Positions 7,980 through 15,326 of a stretch of DNA of 43,070 nucleotides are shown here, piece after piece. The DNA is taken from the NCBI RefSeq assembly GCF_031179985.1, contig NZ_JAPSHJ010000032.1, positions 1-43,070 of the forward strand, in the 5' to 3' direction. This DNA is from Arthrobacter sp. Lineage in GTDB: Bacteria > Actinomycetota > Actinomycetes > Actinomycetales > Micrococcaceae. How positions within the stretch are numbered: the first letter of the stretch is position 1; every line of letters begins with the position of its first letter. The position numbers and the translations under genes were made by a program. The notes under the pieces were generated by a model. That model searched no databases and had not been told where the DNA came from. It saw only the letters and a list, made by a program, of their open reading frames with translations.

Positions 7980-8723
7980 GTGGCCAGCGAGTCGACCGCA
8001 GAATCTACAACATCAATCACAGAACACCTTCAGGAACTGGTACTCACCAGCTCAGATGTAGGGGATTTTCTTCACGAGCTTGCACGCGTATCCGCCCGCA
8101 GCCTGTCGGTAGAAGGCGACGAGGTTCTGTGCGGCATTACCCTTCTCCGCCACCGCAAAGCCGCAACTGTTGCCAGCAGCAGTGAGCAGGCCCAGGCCAT
8201 GGACGAGATCCAGTACTCGTATGGAGACGGTCCGTGCATGACCGCCTCCCGGGAGCAGCTGACAATACATGTTCAGGACCTGGAGACGGACCAGCGTTGG
8301 CCTCATTATTTCCAGACGGTCCTGGAGCAGGGTGTCCGTTCCATCCTCGCGGTTCCTTTCCGGTTGGAAGGAGACACCAGGGCAGCGCTCAACCTCTACT
8401 CGCACCGGCCTGGACGGTTCGAGGGAAAAGTGTTGAAGCTCGCGGAGGACTTTGTCAGCCAGACGTCCATGGCCCTCAGGCTCGCAGTACGCTTTGCGCA
8501 CCACAGTGAAGCGGCAGCAAACCTCAAGGCCACGCTCGAATCCCGGACAGCCATCGACGTCGCGGTCGGGATCATCATGGCCCAGAACCGCTGCAGCCAG
8601 GCCGAGGCCTTCGAACTCCTCAAGGCAGCCTCCAGCGCCCGCAACGTAAAACTCCACGGTGTGGCCACCAGCATCGTGGATTCGCTGGGGCACGGCCACG
8701 TCAGGACCCATTTCGAAGCGTAG
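7980..8723 (+). CDS. GAF and ANTAR domain protein
   Basis: A 247-residue predicted cytoplasmic regulator. Residues about 25-165 form a GAF sensor domain (GDGPCMTA, AVPFRLEGDTRAALNLYS), and residues about 178-238 an ANTAR RNA-binding domain (RTAIDVAVGIIMAQNRCSQAEAFELL). ANTAR proteins act as transcription antiterminators by binding paired hairpins in nascent RNA. The GTG start at 7980 has no good ribosome site. It is supported because the N-terminus MASESTAEST...LQELVLTSSDVGDFLHEL aligns from its first residue with the paralogue encoded at 31269-32015. The signal sensed is unknown. It is convergent with the lipoprotein gene at 8745. Confidence 0.88.
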   Translation: MASESTAESTTSITEHLQELVLTSSDVGDFLHELARVSARSLSVEGDEVLCGITLLRHRKAATVASSSEQAQAMDEIQYSYGDGPCMTASREQLTIHVQDLETDQRWPHYFQTVLEQGVRSILAVPFRLEGDTRAALNLYSHRPGRFEGKVLKLAEDFVSQTSMALRLAVRFAHHSEAAANLKATLESRTAIDVAVGIIMAQNRCSQAEAFELLKAASSARNVKLHGVATSIVDSLGHGHVRTHFEA

Positions 8724-8744
8724 GCACGACGTGTGGAGCGGTCC

Positions 8745-9296
8745 CTAGGGGTCTTTGTTTTTGCCGCCGGGATCCGGTTTTCCCGCGCCAGGTTTCCCGG
8801 CATCAGCTTTTCCGGCATCGTTTTTGTCAGCGGAAGCATTGTCGCCGTCGTCCTTTTCGGGCGTGCCGGCTTCCTCGGTCACCGGGGCGGGCGCTGGCGG
8901 GAGAGGGGCTGTTGCGATATCGGGAACTGCCGTTGCCGTCGACCCGGGAGCAGGGGAAGCCACATCAGTTGTTCCCGCCGTGTTTGCTGCGGCCGCTGCA
9001 AGTGTCTGCAGCTCGTTCCGGACGTCCTCCAACGCGCTGCTGATGCCTTGGTACCGTGCAAACGTCATTTTGCCGTCACCCGCAGCCGCATCCAGGTCCT
9101 TCTTAAACTGCTCCAAGAGCCCGAGAGCGCGGGCATAGTCGTTTCCTGCTGCAGCCCGCCTGACTTCCGGGAGGCGTGACTGCAGATCCCGGGCGGCGTC
9201 GACTGACAGTTCCGGAGTCTGCGCGGAACATGCGGGGGCGAGAACCAACAAAGTGGCGACCATCAGGGCCGATGGCAGCTTATTCCAGCGAATCAT
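8745..9296 (-). CDS. Putative lipoprotein coupled to the Ser/Thr kinase
   Basis: A 183-residue exported protein. It has a signal peptide (residues 1-22), a probable lipobox LAPAC ending at Cys23, a helical domain at about 28-95 (ARDLQSRLPEVRRAAAGNDYARALGLL) and a long low-complexity C-terminus of Ala, Pro, Gly, Asp and Lys. I do not recognise a family. The start codon overlaps the kinase stop by four bases (ATGA at 9293-9296), so it is translated together with the kinase. It may be an extracytoplasmic partner or ligand-binding accessory of that kinase; this is inferred from coupling alone. Confidence 0.75.
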   Translation of the reverse strand: MIRWNKLPSALMVATLLVLAPACSAQTPELSVDAARDLQSRLPEVRRAAAGNDYARALGLLEQFKKDLDAAAGDGKMTFARYQGISSALEDVRNELQTLAAAAANTAGTTDVASPAPGSTATAVPDIATAPLPPAPAPVTEEAGTPEKDDGDNASADKNDAGKADAGKPGAGKPDPGGKNKDP

Positions 9297-10525
9297 GGAG
9301 TGAGGCTCCTTTCCAGATCAGCCATCTCGCGCTCCAGGGTGCCGGACAGTGCCGGCGCAGGGACTGGCGTAATGGGGGAGGTTGGCTGCTCTCCCCCACC
9401 CACGGCGGCTACCCCGGCGCCTCCCATCAGCACAGCGGAAAAGACCAGCGCCATCCGGAACCTCCTGCTGCTGAGCCTCCCACCCTTCCTTGGGACAGCT
9501 GACTGATGGAAGGGGACTTGAGACTCCTTGGAGGTCACAGGCACTTCCGTAGCAACGGGGACTTTGGTGGCGGGGCCAGGCTCCGTCAGAGCGAAAGACG
9601 CCGTAACAGCCTCACCAACAGCGGGGACCGCTTCAGCGCTCGAGAGCAAAGCGTCAGTGAGAGAAGTGTCTGCGAGTGAACTCAAGGCCGAGCTGACCTC
9701 CCCGGCGGAAGGCCGGCCGGCCGATTCCATGCAGGTCATGGCCCCTAGCAGTTCCCGCCACTCCGAACTCAGGCCGGCGGGGATCACCGGATCCCGCTGA
9801 AGCCTGACCACAGCAGATTCAATCGGGCTGCCGGGGAACTCGATGTGTCCGTTCAGGCATTCGAGAAGCACCAGGCCCAGGGAATACACATCGCTTTTCC
9901 CTGTCAATAATTCTCCGCGTGCCTGCTCCGGGCTCAGGTACGCAGCGGTTCCCACGGTCCGCCCCGTTCCAGTAATTCGGTCCCCCTCCAGCACCCGGGC
10001 AATTCCGAAATCGGTCAGCTTGGCGCTCACCCCGCGGGAAGCAACGGTTCCATCCACTGCGGTCAACAGAACGTTGCCGGGCTTCACGTCCCGGTGGACC
10101 ACGCCTTGGTCATGGACGTAGTCAAGGGCGGACGCGATGTCGGCCCCAATCCTGGCAGTGTCCGGCAGCGAAAGGGGTCCGGCTTGCAGCAAAGCCCGCA
10201 AATCACGGCCACCGACGAATTCCATCACCACAAATACCCGCGCGCCCAAGGGATCTGCATTGTCAGTTGCGGCGTCAAAGAGGGTTACCAGGCAGGGATG
10301 GTTGAAGGATGCCAACATCCTGATTTCGGCCTGCTGCCGGGCAAGCATCTCGGTATCGGCACTCTCCCGGTGGAAGAGTTTCACGGCCACTTCCCGGCCA
10401 AGGGCTTCGTCCCGGGCCTTGTAGACGACAGCAGCGGCGCCTCGTCCCACCACTTCAAATATCCTGTACCGCTGGGCTAAGAGCATCCCGGTCAGGCCGC
10501 TTTTCACCACTTCAGTCATGTTCAC
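9293..10525 (-). CDS. Membrane-anchored Ser/Thr protein kinase (PknB-like)
   Basis: A 410-residue bacterial Hanks-type kinase. The catalytic domain (about 20-285) is intact: glycine loop GRGAAAVVYKA (28-37), ATP-anchoring Lys49 in VAVK, HRDVKPGN (144-151), DFG at 172-174 and the SPEQA activation segment near 198-202. A Pro/Thr/Val-rich juxtamembrane region leads to one transmembrane helix near 357-377. The outer tail is only about 33 residues, so there are no PASTA repeats and it probably does not sense peptidoglycan directly. It is divergent from the HtrA-like protease gene, overlaps the lipoprotein gene and sits near two response regulators. Together these suggest an envelope-signalling group. 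Confidence 0.92.
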   Translation of the reverse strand: MNMTEVVKSGLTGMLLAQRYRIFEVVGRGAAAVVYKARDEALGREVAVKLFHRESADTEMLARQQAEIRMLASFNHPCLVTLFDAATDNADPLGARVFVVMEFVGGRDLRALLQAGPLSLPDTARIGADIASALDYVHDQGVVHRDVKPGNVLLTAVDGTVASRGVSAKLTDFGIARVLEGDRITGTGRTVGTAAYLSPEQARGELLTGKSDVYSLGLVLLECLNGHIEFPGSPIESAVVRLQRDPVIPAGLSSEWRELLGAMTCMESAGRPSAGEVSSALSSLADTSLTDALLSSAEAVPAVGEAVTASFALTEPGPATKVPVATEVPVTSKESQVPFHQSAVPRKGGRLSSRRFRMALVFSAVLMGGAGVAAVGGGEQPTSPITPVPAPALSGTLEREMADLERSLTP

Positions 10526-10669
10526 AGCTTTCGTTCAATGCAGCAGCCAGCCCTCATCTCCCCAATTCATAAGCATACTGATTAATTGTTGCAGATCACT
10601 GCTGTTCCCACCCACCCCCCTGAGAGATACGGTTGAATTCCGGAGAGAAAGAACTGGAAAGGCTGTCCA

Positions 10670-11776
10670 ATGAGCCCCTTCCCGCGAGTGGCAAAATCGA
10701 TGGTTCACCGCTCCTGCCTTGCCGGACTCGCCGCTTTGACCATCGCGTCGCTCTGCTCCTGCACGGGGATGGAGGGCAGTCCCGAGCCAGGCCCCTCTTC
10801 CCCCGCCGTCACTGCCCAAACGCCATCGCCGGCTCCATCTCCGGGAGGCAACCAACAAGGCAATCAGCAAGGCGGCCAACAGTTGGACATCACCCGGATT
10901 GTCGAAGAGCTGGCACCGTCCGTGGTCACGATCTTTGCCGGCGAGGGCGTGGGCAGCGGCGTGGTCTACGACGGAGACGGACTCATTCTGACCAACGAAC
11001 ACGTGGTGCGGGGAAGCCCGGAGGTTGAGGTAGGTTTCGCTGATGGCCAGAGAGTACGGGGCACCGTCAGGGCGGCTGACCCCATTTCCGATCTCGCCCT
11101 GGTCCAGACTGACCGCACGGGACTGCCCGTCCCGGAATTCCAGAAAGAGCTGCCTCGCGTGGGTGAAACGGCGGTAGTGATTGGCTCTCCGTTGGGATTT
11201 GAAAGTACTGTCACTGCTGGGATTATTTCGGGGCTTCACCGCTCCATCCCCGGATCGGCAGCCAGCAGCCAGTCCCTGGTGGACCTCATCCAGACCGACG
11301 CACCCATCAGCCCTGGCAACTCCGGCGGTGCAGTGGTTAATTCACGAGGGCAAGTGATAGGGATCAGTGAGGCCTATATCCCGCCGCAGGCAGGTGCTGT
11401 TGCCCTCGGCTTTGCGATTCCTGCATCAACAGCCGTGGAAGTTGCCGAGCAGCTGAAGGAAACCGGGCGCGCCGAGCACGCCTTTATTGGCCTCACTCCG
11501 GGCCAGCTGACGCCCCAGATTGCCGAGAGGCTGGGCATCCAGGACAGCACCGGCGTCCTGGTCATGTCCATAGCCGACGGCGGCCCGGCTGATGATGCGG
11601 GAATCGAACCCGGCGATGTACTCCTCACCCTGGAGGGGAAAGAACTCTCTGCTCCCGAAGACCTGCTCGCGGCCCTTCGCGGCCTCGATCCCGGCCAGAC
11701 AGTCACCGTTTCCTTTAACCGTGATAACCAGGGCCAGGAAGCCAAAGTCCAGCTCAGCGAGCGTCCCACAGACTAA
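10670..11776 (+). CDS. HtrA/DegP-like serine protease lipoprotein with PDZ domain
   Basis: A 368-residue exported S1C-family protease for envelope quality control. An N-terminal signal ends in a possible lipobox (LCSC, Cys31). A Pro/Ser/Gln linker with NQQG repeats precedes the trypsin-like domain, whose triad is His111 (TNEHVV), Asp141 (ISDLALV) and Ser218 (GNSGG). A C-terminal PDZ domain occupies about 270-360 (GVLVMSIADGGPADDAGIEPGDVLL). The start is ATG 10670 with GGAAAGG upstream; a second ATG occurs at codon 11. It is divergent from the kinase gene over about 144 bp and convergent with the OmpR-type regulator. Confidence 0.9.
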   Translation: MSPFPRVAKSMVHRSCLAGLAALTIASLCSCTGMEGSPEPGPSSPAVTAQTPSPAPSPGGNQQGNQQGGQQLDITRIVEELAPSVVTIFAGEGVGSGVVYDGDGLILTNEHVVRGSPEVEVGFADGQRVRGTVRAADPISDLALVQTDRTGLPVPEFQKELPRVGETAVVIGSPLGFESTVTAGIISGLHRSIPGSAASSQSLVDLIQTDAPISPGNSGGAVVNSRGQVIGISEAYIPPQAGAVALGFAIPASTAVEVAEQLKETGRAEHAFIGLTPGQLTPQIAERLGIQDSTGVLVMSIADGGPADDAGIEPGDVLLTLEGKELSAPEDLLAALRGLDPGQTVTVSFNRDNQGQEAKVQLSERPTD

Positions 11777-11784
11777 GGGGCAGC

Positions 11785-12582
11785 TTAACGAGCGCGCCCC
11801 AGCCGGTAGCCGATTCCCCGGACCGTTTCCACCCACCGGGGGGCACGGAAGTCGTCGGCCAACTGTTTGCGCAGATTTCCCATGTGCACTTCAATGGCAT
11901 GTTCATCGGCAACTGAGACAAACGTTGCGCCGGCTGTTTCGTTCCGGACGCGCCGCACCAAATCCGCCCTCGTCTGGACAAGGCGTCCGCCTTCCAGGAT
12001 GGCCAGCAGGAGGTCGAACTGTGTACGGGTCAGGTTCACGGCCCGGCCATCAATCTTCGCCGTCCGCCTGCCCTCGTCCACAATCAGGCCATTGTGCGCA
12101 AAACAGCCCGCAGGGAGGGGTTCTGCCGGCCAGGGCTCGGAAGCGGCCGGCGTCAAAGCAGCCGGCAACTGTGCGGCCGGCGCTAACGCGCCGGGTTGGG
12201 GTGGATGGAACCGTCGCGGACGGCGGAGCATGGCCGCGATCCGTGCCCTCAGTTCCCTGGGCCGGAAAGGAGTAGTGAGGTAGTCGTCGGCGCCTGCTTC
12301 GAAACTCAGAAGGGCGTCCGCTTCATCCAGGCGGCCCATGATGATGATCAGATAGGCATCGCTGAACGCCCGGATCCGCCGCGACGCTTCGATGCCGTCA
12401 AAGTCGGGGAGCCCCAGATCCACGGTCACGACGGTGGGATTGTGCTGCCGGACAGCTTCAACGCCCTCCGCCCCGGTCGACGTCGGGTACACCGCGAAGC
12501 CCGATTGCTGCAAAACTTCCCTGAGCGAATCCCTGATGTCGTCATCGTCCTCAACGACCACGGCAATGCCCCGCTCTTCCAT
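11785..12582 (-). CDS. OmpR/PhoB-type response regulator with atypical receiver
   Basis: A 265-residue DNA-binding response regulator. The receiver domain (1-120) keeps the acidic cluster EDDDD (11-15) and phosphoacceptor Asp55 (VDLGLPD). The conserved switch Thr/Ser is Met82 (IIMGR), and the conserved Lys of the DDYLTKPF motif is Thr104 (DDYLTTPF). A Pro/Ala linker leads to a normal winged-helix output domain (about 165-262) ending in VRGIGYRLG. Loss of both switch residues suggests weak or no phosphorylation control. No histidine kinase gene is adjacent. The gene is 8 bp from the end of the convergent protease gene. Confidence 0.88.
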   Translation of the reverse strand: MEERGIAVVVEDDDDIRDSLREVLQQSGFAVYPTSTGAEGVEAVRQHNPTVVTVDLGLPDFDGIEASRRIRAFSDAYLIIIMGRLDEADALLSFEAGADDYLTTPFRPRELRARIAAMLRRPRRFHPPQPGALAPAAQLPAALTPAASEPWPAEPLPAGCFAHNGLIVDEGRRTAKIDGRAVNLTRTQFDLLLAILEGGRLVQTRADLVRRVRNETAGATFVSVADEHAIEVHMGNLRKQLADDFRAPRWVETVRGIGYRLGRAR

Positions 12583-12794
12583 TCACGCCCCCACGCTTTT
12601 TGATGCCCCAATACTACAAAAAACCTGTCCCGCAACAGCCGCTTTCAACCATCAAGGATCCCGAAGTCACTCATAATGGCAACTGCGGAGACGCACAGCA
12701 AGAACCCGCCCCGCTCCCTAAGAACCGCGATTTGTAAAGTCAGTTTAGTTTACGCCAGAGTAACAAAAGGACGCACGCCGGCCCGGCGCGGCGG

Positions 12795-13013
12795 CTACTC
12801 GCCCTTAATGTCGCGATTGTCCCGTTCGTCGAATTCTTCATCAAGGTCATAGTGCCGGAACTCGGTCTCCGGATTAGGCCCACCCTCGGCGACATATTCG
12901 TAGTCAAGCTGGCGCTGGATCTGGCTGTCCAGGATCTGCAGGTCCTTGTCCTTCACCACGGAGAGGTCCTCGGGGAAGGCATCGTCAGGCGTGAGGTGCA
13001 GTTTTTCAGACAT
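12795..13013 (-). CDS. Small acidic conserved hypothetical protein
   Basis: A 72-residue, very acidic soluble protein (many Asp and Glu, ending DERDNRDIKGE), with no cysteines and no membrane segment. The start ATG at 13013 has a good GAGAGG ribosome site. It lies 92 bp after the NarL-type regulator on the same strand and could be read from the same message. I do not recognise a function; the composition suggests a partly disordered protein. Confidence 0.65.
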   Translation of the reverse strand: MSEKLHLTPDDAFPEDLSVVKDKDLQILDSQIQRQLDYEYVAEGGPNPETEFRHYDLDEEFDERDNRDIKGE

Positions 13014-13105
13014 GGTGACCTCTCAGGCCGGGCAGTGGGGGAACCGGTAAAACGGCGTCCCGGCCGCCTTCAGAATATGCCCCCTGGGGGTGTTGGGGTA
13101 GTCCA

Positions 13106-13786
13106 TCAGCCCAGCAGGTGGCGTTCATGCGCGAATGCCACCAGCTGAAGCCGGGTCCGCAGCTCCAGCTTGTCCAACACGCTCCGCAAATGGGTCTTGA
13201 CCGTGGCCTCCGAAATAAAGAGGCTCGCGGCGATCTCAGCGTTTCCGAGACCTTTTGACGCAAGCAGGAAAACGTCCCTTTCCCGGGCAGAGAGCACCTC
13301 CAGAACGGAGAGATCCGGACCGGCTCCAGGAAACGTCCGGGCCGCATGCTGAAAGAGATCATGGATTGAGCCTGGGGCAATCACCGAATATCCCGAGTAC
13401 ACGGTCCGGATCGCCGCAAGGAGGAACTCCGGCTCTGCACTCTTCAACAGGTAGCCGCTCGCCCCTGCATGTACGGCCTCCACCACAGCCTGATCCCTGT
13501 TGAACGTGGTCAGGGCGATGATCCTCGGCCTGGTTTCACCCGCCGCTCCAGCCTGTTCCATGATTCGCCGGGTTGCAGCCACACCGTCAAGGACAGGCAT
13601 GCGCAGGTCCATCAGCATCACATCAGTGGGCGTTTCAGCGGCCAGGGCGACAGCTTCCTCCCCGTCGCTGGCCTCGCCTGCCATCTCCATGTCCTGCTGG
13701 CTTTCGATCAGCATCCGGATACCGGAGCGGAAGAGCGGCTGATCGTCCACCAGAGCAACCCGGATGCGGCTGCCGGCATCAGGCAC
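13106..13786 (-). CDS. NarL/LuxR-type response regulator
   Basis: A 226-residue response regulator with a complete receiver: acidic pair DD (14-15), phosphoacceptor Asp60 (LMDLRMP), switch Thr in IALTTF and Lys in GYLLKS. A LuxR-type helix-turn-helix (LSARERDVFLLASKGLGNAEIAASL...EATVKTHL) fills the last 65 residues. The start is GTG 13786, preceded by GGAAGG, and it overlaps the end of the histidine kinase gene by 8 bases, so the two are co-translated partners. Target genes are unknown. Confidence 0.92.
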   Translation of the reverse strand: MPDAGSRIRVALVDDQPLFRSGIRMLIESQQDMEMAGEASDGEEAVALAAETPTDVMLMDLRMPVLDGVAATRRIMEQAGAAGETRPRIIALTTFNRDQAVVEAVHAGASGYLLKSAEPEFLLAAIRTVYSGYSVIAPGSIHDLFQHAARTFPGAGPDLSVLEVLSARERDVFLLASKGLGNAEIAASLFISEATVKTHLRSVLDKLELRTRLQLVAFAHERHLLG

Positions 13787-15218
13787 TAGGGGCGCCTTCC
13801 TGCGGTGAAGGGGCCGACGGCGGCGAGCCAGCCAGTCCGCCCACCGTTTCGTCCATGTGTTCCTGCTGCCCCGCAGCTATTGAGCCTCCGACAGCATTAG
13901 GGGCAACCCTTGCTGCCAGGGCAGCCCTTGTTTCCAAGTCCTGCTGCTGTGGAGAGGCATCAGGCCGCTTGCCATAGGGGATGAGGACTGTGACACGGAA
14001 CTGCTCACCGTCCGGCCCCACAGTGATCCAGCCGCCAGCCAGGTGGGCCCTTTCCCGCATGCCAGACAGGCCGCGCCCTACCCGCTCCTGAGCTCCGTCA
14101 GCGGCCGTGCGTGCATTGTCGGTGGGCAGCGCGGACGCCACATTGACTGCCAAGCCGGGCCCGCTCCAATCAAAGTGCAATCTGACGGCTGTGCCCCTGC
14201 CGCCATGCTTGAGGGCGTTGGTCAGGCATTCCTGGACGATTCGGAAGACTGCCACCTGCTGGCCGGCCGTCAATTCAACCGGCTCACCCGACTGGCTCTG
14301 CTCGACGGCGAGGCTTCCCTGCTTCATTCTGTCCACCAGCGGTCCAACATCGGTGAGGCGGGGCTGGGGGGTGACCATCCCGTCGTCGTGCACTCCCTCG
14401 ATGACGCGTTGGGCGTCCACCAGCGCGCTCCGTGCGGAAACGGCGATGTTCTCCAGGGCATTGAGCACGGCCTTCGGTTGGTCCTTACTCAGGTACCTGG
14501 TGCCATCCGCCTGGGCAGCAATCACCGCCAAAGAGTGGGCCAGGACATCGTGAAGATCCCGCGCTATGCGGGTGCGTTCCTGCTCAACGATCAGGTCGAC
14601 TTCTGTTTCCTTGAGCGTGGATTGGGCCAGGTTGCGGGCCCGGAACAGGCTGCCCCGCTCCTCGTAAAGAGCCAGAAGGAGACCCACAGAGCCGAAGGCA
14701 GCAGCGATCAGGAAAAGGATCGAGAACAGATTCCCGCCGTGAACCTGGAAATTAACCCGGTCGCCAAGATAGAGCAGCTCGAACCAACCGACCCCACTTC
14801 CGTACCTCCACGAGATCATGAGATACGTCATCATGACCACGAACGCCACATTCGCCGCAGCCGCTACAAGCCGCGTCCTCTTTGGAGCGGTCCAGAGAAT
14901 GAAGGTCAATGAGATGAAGGCGCCCAGGTAAAGCGGCCAGGTCTCGGAATAGAGCAAAGGCACGAAGTACAGCAGCTGGCCAAGGAGGACGGCGCCGATA
15001 AGGCCCAGCGACAGATATGGCTTCACTGCTGACACAGCGATTGCTGCACTGAAGGCACCCAACGGGACGATCCCCACCCACGTAAGCATCGTCGACAGGG
15101 ACATCCCTCGTCCTGACTCACCCACGCACCAGAGTATGAGGAAGATGGCGGCCGCAGCGGGGGCGCCCCATTGCCGCAGGACTTTCAGGAGTGGTTGCAT
15201 GCCTGCCACACTATCCAC
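13779..15218 (-). CDS. NarL-family sensor histidine kinase
   Basis: A 479-residue membrane kinase. Six or so hydrophobic segments occupy residues 20-185. They are followed by the HisKA_3 dimerisation domain with phosphoacceptor His223 (ARDLHDVLAHSL) and an HATPase domain (N-box ECLTNALKHGGRG, G-box GRGLSGMRERAHLAGG). There is no extracellular sensor domain, so the membrane part itself probably senses. About 60 residues beyond the ATPase core form an Ala/Pro/Gln-rich tail of unknown use. The GTG at 15218 (GGGGA upstream) is chosen; ATG 15200 is an alternative six codons later. It is the first gene of a two-component pair with the regulator it overlaps. Confidence 0.9.
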   Translation of the reverse strand: MDSVAGMQPLLKVLRQWGAPAAAAIFLILWCVGESGRGMSLSTMLTWVGIVPLGAFSAAIAVSAVKPYLSLGLIGAVLLGQLLYFVPLLYSETWPLYLGAFISLTFILWTAPKRTRLVAAAANVAFVVMMTYLMISWRYGSGVGWFELLYLGDRVNFQVHGGNLFSILFLIAAAFGSVGLLLALYEERGSLFRARNLAQSTLKETEVDLIVEQERTRIARDLHDVLAHSLAVIAAQADGTRYLSKDQPKAVLNALENIAVSARSALVDAQRVIEGVHDDGMVTPQPRLTDVGPLVDRMKQGSLAVEQSQSGEPVELTAGQQVAVFRIVQECLTNALKHGGRGTAVRLHFDWSGPGLAVNVASALPTDNARTAADGAQERVGRGLSGMRERAHLAGGWITVGPDGEQFRVTVLIPYGKRPDASPQQQDLETRAALAARVAPNAVGGSIAAGQQEHMDETVGGLAGSPPSAPSPQEGAPSA

Positions 15219-15306
15219 CCTGAAGTCCCCAATCCGCGGTTTCCCTCAAAGCTCAGCCTTTGGGCCAGCAGATTCATTCGTCGGGCCAAGTCAGCAGCGC
15301 AAGTGG

Positions 15307-15326
15307 TCTGAGGGGCTCCCCTCAGA
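15307..15326 (-). terminator. Hairpin at the end of the subtilase gene
   Basis: A perfect 8-bp stem with a 4-nt loop (TCTGAGGG, loop, CCCTCAGA) overlaps the stop codon at 15322-15324 on the minus strand. There is no T-run, so it may stabilise the message or act with a termination factor. Confidence 0.5.

Noticed and set aside
8052..8711. Long minus-strand open frame (219 codons) opposite the first GAF-ANTAR gene
   Set aside because: It is a shadow of high-GC codon bias in a gene with clear domains; there is no recognisable protein and no ribosome site.
14043..14912. Plus-strand open frame of 289 codons inside the histidine kinase gene
   Set aside because: It is antisense to a gene with clear HisKA_3 and HATPase motifs, and its own product has no domain character.
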